A stretch of 64,000 nt of DNA from CAVSWN01 sp963770995. GTDB taxonomy: Bacteria; Acidobacteriota; Vicinamibacteria; Vicinamibacterales; CAVVIG01. A program made the position numbers and the translations under genes. The stretch spans positions 744,001 through 808,000 of the forward strand of contig CAVYRS010000001.1 of NCBI GenBank assembly GCA_963770995.1, written 5' to 3'. Numbering within the stretch: position 1 is the first letter of the stretch; each line of letters starts with the position of its first letter. Shown here piece after piece: positions 58,317 through 64,000 of the stretch. Below the pieces are notes generated by a model, which was not told the DNA's origin, made no database searches, and saw only the letters and a list, made by a program, of their open reading frames with translations.

Positions 58317-60541
58317 GCGATTCCAGCGGCGCCTGCAGATACACGAACGCGAGTCCGCTGCGCAGGTAGTTGTCGATCCGCTCCAGCACCGCGGCCTCGC
58401 GCAACCACACCGGACCGGTGTCGCGGATGCGCTCCTCGATCAGCGTCGACAGAAACTCGAACCCGGCCGCGATCGCGCGGTCGCGCAGCGCGTCGAGCAG
58501 GCAGTTCTCGAGCTCGACGGCGTTCTGCACCGTCGGCAGCGCGGCCATCGCCTGCAGGTAGAACGTGTTGTTCTCGCCGAAATGCGGATCGGACGCGACG
58601 CCTTCCTCGTCGTGATTCTCGAGCGCGCTGCCGAGCGCGTAGCCGACGACCCGCCCGGACACGCGATCGCGCAGCGCGATCGCCGATGCGCGCGCGGGTT
58701 CGCCGCCGTCGTCTCGAGCGTCTCGAGCGGGAACTGGAGCAGCGGCCGCCACCGGCGCGGAGGACGTCGGGCGGATACTGGGCGGCGTCGCCGTAGCGCT
58801 CCTGTTCGACCTCGAGCATCTGCAGCTTCAGTGCGTCGAACGCCGTCGGCGTCAGATCCACGACTTCGACGGTGTCGAGCGGAATCGCCAGCGTGCCGAC
58901 GCGGATCCGCGGCGCCGGCTGCGGATCCGCGTCGATGCGGCCGCCGACCAGATCCTCGATCGGCCGCGCGCAGGATCGACAGCGCTTCGTCGATGCGCCG
59001 ACGGCTCGGTGTCGTAGCGCGGATAGAAGCGCACGCGTCCGCTCGCCGGCGCCGCAGCAGCACGAGCCCGCGCCGGAACGCGCGGTCGAGCAGCGCATCG
59101 CGCAGGTCGGGACGCGACGACGTCGAACGCCGAGCATCACGCCGGCGCCGCGGACGTTCTTCAGGATCTCGCGGTACTCGCGCGCCAGCGCCTCGAGCCC
59201 GCTTCGGGCGCGCTCGCCCGTGCGCCGCACCTGCTCGAGATCGAGCTTGTCGAGCAGCGCGAGCAGCCGCACCATGCCGACCGAGTCGCCTTCCCACGTC
59301 GTGTTGAACTTCTTTTCCTCCTGAAAGAACGTCGCCAGCGCCTCGCTGACGAAGAGCACGCCGTTCTGCGCCTTCTTCGCCCAGGTGACGAGGTCGGGCG
59401 GACACGGCAGATCGAACAGCTCGTGCGCCCACATCCGGCCGGTCATGCCCCAGCCGGTCTGGACTTCGTCGAAGATGAGCGGCACGTCGTAGATGCGCGT
59501 CAGCAGCCGCAGCTTGCGCATGAACCGCGCGCTCGCCATCCGCACGCCGCCCTCGCCCTGAATCGGCTCGACCAGGACGGCGGCGACGCGCCGCGAGCGC
59601 CGGACGACGTCGGGCGTCAGGTTCGCGCGCTGGGCCTGGACGAAGCGTCGAGGCCTTCGAACGCACCCGCCGTGGTCGGGCCGCGCGACAGGAACTCGTC
59701 GATCGCGTCCATCTCGCGCCGGTAGGTGTCCTTGCTCTTCTCCGCGCGCGGCAGCCGGCCCGAGACGAGCAGATCCCACAGCTGCTTCAGGCTGCGCTCT
59801 TCGCGGCGCGCCGTTTCCTTCGGCGAACGCGGCCTCCTCGACCGGAAACGGAATGTGCGGCCAGTCGAACGTCGGAAAGCCGAGCCGCGCCTTCTTGCGG
59901 TGGGTCACGGCCAGGCTGCCCAGCGTGCGGCCGTGAAACGCGCCTTCGAACGACACGATGAAGCCGCCGTCGCGATCTTCCGACGTCATCACGCGATTCA
60001 GGAGCGCCGCCTTGATCGCGTTCTCGACCGCCTCGGCCCCGGTGTTGACGATGAAATGGCGCGGCGTGCCGGCCGGCGCGATGCGGTTGAGCTCGGCCTT
60101 CAGCCGCAGCGACAGCATCGTCTGATATTCGGAGTGCGCGTAGCGCGACGGCGACGAACGGCAGCGACTCGAGGATGGCGCGGACGACGGACGGGATCGT
60201 TCTCGCCGAAGGCTTGCGTCGCGATCAGGGCGCCCATGTCGAGAAAACGGTACGGCTGGCCGGCCGCGTCGCGGTCGACGATCGCCAGGTACGGGCCGAC
60301 CGACTCGGCGGGATCGAAGGCGACCGGCAGCGAGAAGAACAGGCTGCGCGAGGCCGCCTGCGAGCGCGGCGTGCGAGGCCGGCAGATGCTGCTCGACGAG
60401 CTCCTCGAGCGTCCGCGGTGCTGTCGTGCAGCGCCTCCGGCACGTACGCGTGAATCTCGCCGGCGCGATACGCGCATTGAGCGCCGTCAGGCGGTCGATG
60501 CACGACGATACGCGCGAGACGGCGGCCCGCAATTCCCCCAT
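58297..60541 (-). CDS. Class-III aminotransferase fused to GNAT-like acetyltransferase domain, heavily frameshifted
   Basis: The gene is broken by about a dozen single-base shifts, mostly +1, yet every segment is conserved. The joined protein is about 730 residues. An N-terminal helical region precedes a class-III PLP aminotransferase resembling L-lysine 6-aminotransferase: HFIVNTGAEAVENAIKAALL, FEGAFHGRTLGSLAVTH, VLVEPIQGEGG, LIFDEVQTGWGMTGRMWAHE, PLP Lys in LVTWAKKAQNGVLF, and TTWEGDSVGMVRLLALLDKL. After about 560 residues the sequence continues into a GNAT-like domain (ASAIALRDRVSGRVVGYALG, ENNTFYLQAMAALPTVQNAV, FVYLQAPLES). The start (MGELRAAV at 60541) is uncertain. The substrate may be lysine or a beta-lysine-type diamine. 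Confidence 0.7.
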
Positions 60542-60569
60542 GCATTGCATAATGGACCATACAATGCAG
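60541..60569. promoter_or_regulatory. Imperfect palindrome between divergent start codons
   Basis: TGCATTG (60541-60547) and CAATGCA (60563-60569) flank an inner ATGG-A-CCAT dyad. The element spans the start codons of the aminotransferase (minus) and the small plus-strand gene. It may be an operator shared by both genes, or the starts may lie further in and leave it in a true promoter gap. Confidence 0.4.
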
Positions 60570-60869
60570 CGGTTAGTCGAGCAGCCTTCGGACGAGGGCG
60601 ACGTCTTCGACGGCGCGGCGCGCCTTGGCCGGGTCCACTATCACCTCTCCGTGTATCAGCATTTCTCAGAGGCGGAGGGGGACCAGGTGCCGGCGCATTT
60701 CGAGGTCGAAGGCCGCATCACGCCGATGGATCCGTTCGATCTGACGCTGCTGCACCAACAAGCAGCCGAGCTGACGCTCAACCTGGCGGACGGCCGATTG
60801 CTCGATTTCTGCGTGGCCAACGAACAGGGCACGATTCGATCGACGGGGCGGGGCCTCTATCGTGTCTAG
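60564..60869 (+). CDS. Small hypothetical protein
   Basis: This 101-residue soluble protein starts MQRLVEQPSDEGDVFDGAAR. Further segments are LGRVHYHLSVYQHFSEAEGD, FEVEGRITPMDPFDLTLLHQ, AELTLNLADGRLLDFCVANE and a C-terminal STGRGLYRV. The pattern of beta-strands with a single Cys suggests a small beta-barrel or sandwich. I know no family. It is divergent from the aminotransferase gene across a 22-base gap and ends 38 bases before a convergent FAD oxidoreductase gene. Another ATG (60552) adds four residues. Confidence 0.55.
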   Translation: MQRLVEQPSDEGDVFDGAARLGRVHYHLSVYQHFSEAEGDQVPAHFEVEGRITPMDPFDLTLLHQQAAELTLNLADGRLLDFCVANEQGTIRSTGRGLYRV

Positions 60870-60907
60870 TGGCCCGTATACGGTGAACAAGGACCAGGCA
60901 GCGATGT

Positions 60908-62326
60908 TCAATCCTCGACCACATGGGCTTCGAACCCGGCGCGGGCACGCGCCCAGGCGTCCCGGTCCCAGGTGCCCTCGGCGCCGAATGTATCCGCGAG
61001 CGCATAGGCCATCGCAATCGTGTGGTGCGTGTTGTCGTGCACGAACAAGCCCTGACGGCCGAACGTGACGAGGCCCTCGAACCCACCCAGCCACCGGTCG
61101 ACGGCGTCGAACGCCTCCCGGTACCCCTTCGTGTACAGGGGATAGGCGTGCGGCAGACGGCGCGTCTGGACGCCGAGGACCGGCGGCAGCGGGCCCAGTT
61201 CCGCCCGCACCAGGTCGTTGCAAACGAGCGCACCGAGCGCGTCGTCGCTCATCGACCAGACCGCATCGGAAACGGCGCACGGCAGTTCAGCGCACAGCAC
61301 TGTCCTGCCGGCGCTCTGCGTCAACGAGTAGTTCTTTGGTTCCGACAGCCGGCTCATCTGAATCGCGGTCTCGGGAAAATAGTGCGCATCGAACTCGGTG
61401 AATCGATCGGTCTGCAGCGTGACGTAGACGAGGACCATCGCGCGGTGCTGCAGCGCTCCGGCGGCCTCGACCGGCGCCGGCGTCCCCGTCGTGCGCACGA
61501 GCCGGGCGAGCAGTGATATCGGAATGGTCGACAGTACGTAGCCGGCCTTGACCGCGCGCCGCTCTCCGCCACACTCGACCTCTACATGGTCGACGCGATT
61601 GTTCTCGACGACGACGGCGGCGACTGTCGCGCCGAGCTGGATGTCCGCGCCAACTGCCGATGCGGCCGCGCAAAGCGCGTCGCTGATTTGGCCGTAGCCG
61701 TGACGCGGATAGAAAAACCGGCCGCTGCCCGCTTTGCGCAGGCCCGGCAGCGCGCTGGCGATCCGCCGCGCCATCTTGCCGACGGTTGCGGACGACACGC
61801 GACGTCGGGCCTGCTCGGGATCCAACGCGTCGGGCTCGAGGCCCCAGATTTTCCTGGCGTAGGGAAAGTAAAAGTCGCGACAGATCGTCCGTCCGAGTCC
61901 GCGCTCGAGAATCGACGCGAAGCTGGGCTCGTGCGCGTCCTTGAGAAACCGCCGCCGAACGACATCCGTCAGCGCGCCGGCCATGAACGCCGGCGGAAGC
62001 CGCGCCAGCAGGTCGAACGGCTGCAGCGGAAAATGAACCCACCGTCCTCGAAGACGAATCCGGCCATGGCGCGGACGATCGAGCAGGTCGTCCCCGAGCA
62101 ACGCCCGGAGGTCGGCCATGACCGGCTCGGGACAGACCGGGTGCAGACGGTGGCTACCGAAGTCCACCGGAATGCCGTCGATGACGAAGCTGCCGGCGTT
62201 GCCGCCGACGCGGTCGGCCCGTTCGAAGACCGTCACGCCGCGCCAGCCCCGCTGCGAGAGCTTGTACACGGTCGCCAGGCCGGCGGGACCTGCGCCGAGC
62301 ACCACGAACCCGCCCGTGGCCTTCAT
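60908..62326 (-). CDS. FAD-dependent oxidoreductase (amine oxidase/UDP-galactopyranose mutase-like fold)
   Basis: This 472-residue cytoplasmic flavoprotein has an N-terminal Rossmann motif (FVVLGAGPAGLATVYKLSQR, VFERADRVGGNAGSF). FGSHRLHPVCPEPVMADLRA and FYFPYARKIWGLEPDALDPE are conserved in a family linked to surface polysaccharide genes. The C-terminal flavin-binding end is WLGGFEGLVTFGRQGLFVHD. The reaction is probably a sugar or polyprenol oxidation/isomerisation, but this is inferred. The start ATG overlaps the stop of the upstream glycosyltransferase (ATGA), so the pair is co-transcribed. Confidence 0.82.
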   Translation of the reverse strand: MKATGGFVVLGAGPAGLATVYKLSQRGWRGVTVFERADRVGGNAGSFVIDGIPVDFGSHRLHPVCPEPVMADLRALLGDDLLDRPRHGRIRLRGRWVHFPLQPFDLLARLPPAFMAGALTDVVRRRFLKDAHEPSFASILERGLGRTICRDFYFPYARKIWGLEPDALDPEQARRRVSSATVGKMARRIASALPGLRKAGSGRFFYPRHGYGQISDALCAAASAVGADIQLGATVAAVVVENNRVDHVEVECGGERRAVKAGYVLSTIPISLLARLVRTTGTPAPVEAAGALQHRAMVLVYVTLQTDRFTEFDAHYFPETAIQMSRLSEPKNYSLTQSAGRTVLCAELPCAVSDAVWSMSDDALGALVCNDLVRAELGPLPPVLGVQTRRLPHAYPLYTKGYREAFDAVDRWLGGFEGLVTFGRQGLFVHDNTHHTIAMAYALADTFGAEGTWDRDAWARARAGFEAHVVED

Positions 62327-63594
62327 GGTTTCGCAGGCTGTAGGTTCACGCCCGCCGCCGCCGTCTGTTCCGACGTCCGTCGTTGACGCGCGGCCTCCAC
62401 GACGGCGAGGTAACCCGGAACGACGGCGCTCTCGCTCCAGCGCTCGCAGAACGCCCGATACCCGGCGCGTCCGAGCTCCTCGCGCCGTTCGGGCGTCGCT
62501 TGCAGCGATCGCATCGCCTCGAGCAGTTCCTGCGGTGTGTCGAACAACATGCCTCCGCCGGATTGCTCGAGGAGCTCCGGAAACGGTCCGAGCCGGCGCG
62601 CGATGACCGGAGTGCCGTGGCTGAACGCCTCGATCACGGTGATGCCGAACGTCTCGAAACAGATCGACGGGACCACGAGCGCGAGGGCGTGGTGGTAGTA
62701 CGCCGCGAGCGCCTCGCCCGTCTGCCAGCCCGCGAAGCGCACGTGCGGCGAGCCGGCAGTGAGGCGCTGCAGGCCCGGACGATGGTCGCCGTCGCCCACG
62801 ACGACCAGATCAGCCCCACGATACGAAGCGAACGACACCAGGACTTCATCGAGCCCCTTGATGCGCTCGAGCCGGCCGACGAACAGAAAATACGGACGCT
62901 CGTGCGGACGCGGCAGCGGGATGTGCGCGTCCTCTTCAGGATCGGGCAAGAAATACGGCAGCACCGTCATGTCGCGCGGAAAGCCGAACTCGCGATGTTT
63001 CGCGCGGCTGAATTCGCTCATCGCGATGAAGACATCGACGTCGGGCAAGTGACGCTCGAGCAGCCCGGTGTAGCGCCACAGCTGCGGAGGACGTTTGTGA
63101 CGAATCTGGCATCGCACGCACTCGCGCCCATCGCACAGCTCGCGATTGTGGCGCCACAACACGTGCACCGGACAGACGAGCCAATGCTCATGCGCCAGAT
63201 AGACCTTCACCGCCCCTTGTCCATAAGCCAGCAACCCCGGCCCGCCCACGAGCGAGACGTTGTTGAAGTTCACCACGTCGAAGCGGCCTTCGCTCAGGAT
63301 GCGGCGCAACCGCCGGCCGTTGACCACGGGCCGGCCGGCCTGATGGGTCAGGAGCGTGCTGAGCAACGGCAACCGGCTGCGAAGCGTGATGACCTTCACG
63401 CCAAATGGATCCGCACCCGCCTCGTCGGGCGACGGCTCGTCGCTGAACACCGAGAAGGCATCCGCGTCGTGAACGACGGTCACCTCGTGGCCGCGGCGGG
63501 CCAGCGCGCGCGCCATGCGCTGCACAGCCAGACCATCGCCACCGAAGTTGAACGGCGGGTAGAACGTGGTGAGGAAACAGAAGCGTTTGCTCAC
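62323..63594 (-). CDS. Glycosyltransferase family 4
   Basis: This GT-B fold glycosyltransferase has about 423 residues. An N-terminal acceptor domain (FCFLTTFYPPFNFGGDGLAV, GHEVTVVHDADAFSV) contains a Cys-rich insert (CPVHVLWRHNRELCDGRECV, then CQIRHKRPPQLWRY) that may bind zinc. The C-terminal donor domain has YFLFVGRLERIKGLDEVLVS, LALVVPSICFETFGITVIEA and SHGTPVIARRLGPFPELLEQ. GTG 63594 is preferred because a promoter-like pair lies at 63651-63679, which would exclude the upstream ATG at 63648. It overlaps the FAD oxidoreductase gene by 4 bases; the two probably modify a surface sugar. Confidence 0.87.
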   Translation of the reverse strand: MSKRFCFLTTFYPPFNFGGDGLAVQRMARALARRGHEVTVVHDADAFSVFSDEPSPDEAGADPFGVKVITLRSRLPLLSTLLTHQAGRPVVNGRRLRRILSEGRFDVVNFNNVSLVGGPGLLAYGQGAVKVYLAHEHWLVCPVHVLWRHNRELCDGRECVRCQIRHKRPPQLWRYTGLLERHLPDVDVFIAMSEFSRAKHREFGFPRDMTVLPYFLPDPEEDAHIPLPRPHERPYFLFVGRLERIKGLDEVLVSFASYRGADLVVVGDGDHRPGLQRLTAGSPHVRFAGWQTGEALAAYYHHALALVVPSICFETFGITVIEAFSHGTPVIARRLGPFPELLEQSGGGMLFDTPQELLEAMRSLQATPERREELGRAGYRAFCERWSESAVVPGYLAVVEAARQRRTSEQTAAAGVNLQPAKP

Positions 63595-63650
63595 GCAACG
63601 CTCGGCTGTATCGTCACATGAAAGCCCAAAGTGTCCTGCTCGGTTCAACC

Positions 63651-63679
63651 ATCCTGTCGTCCATTCGCGCCAAAGTCAA
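63651..63679 (-). promoter_or_regulatory. Possible promoter of the glycosyltransferase operon
   Basis: On the minus strand TTGACT (63679-63674) and CAGGAT (63656-63651) are separated by 17 bases. The -35 is good and the -10 is poor. Transcription would start near 63644, upstream of the GTG at 63594. Confidence 0.35.
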
Positions 63680-63700
63680 CCGTGCCTCAACAGAAGTCGT

Positions 63701-63728
63701 TTGTAAAACGCAACCGGGCGTCTATGAT
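63701..63728 (+). promoter_or_regulatory. Sigma-70-type promoter of the right-end gene
   Basis: TTGTAA (63701-63706) and TATGAT (63723-63728) are 16 bases apart, close to the housekeeping consensus. They lie about 18 bases before the GTG start of the partial exported gene at 63747. Confidence 0.5.
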
Positions 63729-63746
63729 GTTGCCACGAGCCTCGCT

Positions 63747-64000
63747 GTGTCGCCGCTGCCCGTCCGCCGGCTTGTAGGTGCTTTGGTTGTCGCCGTCACG
63801 GCGACCGCCGCCACGGCGGCCTTTGCCCAGCGTGGACAGCAGCGCGATCCGGACTGGAACCCGCGCATCTGGGTCGGCGGCGGCCGTTTCTACCGCGACC
63901 CGCCGAAATGGGCCAAGCCGTCGGACTTCGACGGTCAATGGAACTACTGTCGCGGGTTCTACGATCAGAATCGCTACGAAGACGGCGGCCAGGGCTGGCG
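63747..64000 (+). CDS. Partial exported protein, DUF4159-like N-terminus
   Basis: The frame starts at GTG 63747 and runs open to the window end (about 84 codons). It opens with a signal peptide (VRRLVGALVVAVTATAATAA, cut after AFAQ). Next come GRFYRDPPKWAKPSDFDGQW, NYCRGFYDQNRYEDGGQGW and the edge. The mature start with RFYR.DPPKWA..DFDG and the tyrosine-rich GW motif resembles the entry of DUF4159 proteins, whose function is unknown. The identification is tentative because the core lies outside the window. A promoter-like pair lies just upstream. Confidence 0.55.
   Translation, partial: MSPLPVRRLVGALVVAVTATAATAAFAQRGQQRDPDWNPRIWVGGGRFYRDPPKWAKPSDFDGQWNYCRGFYDQNRYEDGGQGW

Overview
The window is GC-rich, densely coded chromosomal DNA. 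The gene families point to a Gram-negative bacterium of the Acidobacteriota, most likely Vicinamibacteria-like. These include many secreted orphan families, PQQ propeller proteins, DUF4159- and DUF2254-type proteins, NarL-type two-component genes, sigma-54 activators and Omp85 barrels. That placement is inferred from family content, not from a marker gene. No rRNA, tRNA, CRISPR array, insertion sequence or prophage was seen.

Layout. 0-7.2 kb: a partial unknown gene, a PP2C-type phosphatase, and a tripartite RND efflux operon (adaptor, pump, outer-membrane channel). 7.2-9.4 kb: a sensorless sigma-54 activator and PPK2 with a tiny secreted peptide. 9.5-15.9 kb: a complete F-type ATP synthase operon in the order a-c-b-delta-alpha-gamma-beta-epsilon. 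15.9-20.2 kb: a sigma-54 activator divergent from an Orn/Lys/Arg decarboxylase that has a -24/-12 promoter. 20.4-26 kb: envelope proteins. 26.3-31.8 kb: a response regulator, histidine kinase and sigma-54 activator operon, plus small and response regulators. 32.1-38.4 kb: a five-gene operon (Omp85 barrel, metallophosphatase, NhaA-like antiporter, CHAD protein, ABC exporter). 38.5-45 kb: a cluster of secreted proteins that includes an outer-membrane peptidase-propeller-barrel fusion and a secreted kinase-like protein. 45.2-51.4 kb: a histidine kinase, lipoproteins, a phospholipase D remnant, a cupin protein, and an ECF sigma factor coupled to a triple VOC protein. 51.6-58.3 kb: a PQQ dehydrogenase, a lytic transglycosylase, a PEGA protein, and a cytochrome c/copper monooxygenase fusion with its partner. 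58.3-64 kb: an aminotransferase-acetyltransferase fusion, an FAD oxidoreductase, a GT4 glycosyltransferase, and the start of a DUF4159-like gene.

Two features cut across the window. First, at least nine otherwise well-conserved genes are broken by single-base frameshifts that are almost always +1 in the reading direction. This looks like insertion-type sequencing or assembly error rather than gene decay; such genes are given here as one feature over their full span. Second, several intergenic regions carry short-period tandem units arranged as long hairpins (8-nt and 7-nt periods, and a 67-bp double hairpin). These look like dispersed repeat families.

Working together, the genes suggest a free-living respiring cell. 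It has a proton-driven ATP synthase, polyphosphate handling (PPK2, CHAD), pH and ion homeostasis (decarboxylase, NhaA-like antiporter), periplasmic oxidations (PQQ, cytochrome c/copper) and heavy investment in the outer membrane. Sigma-54 and NarL-type phosphorelay control recur throughout.
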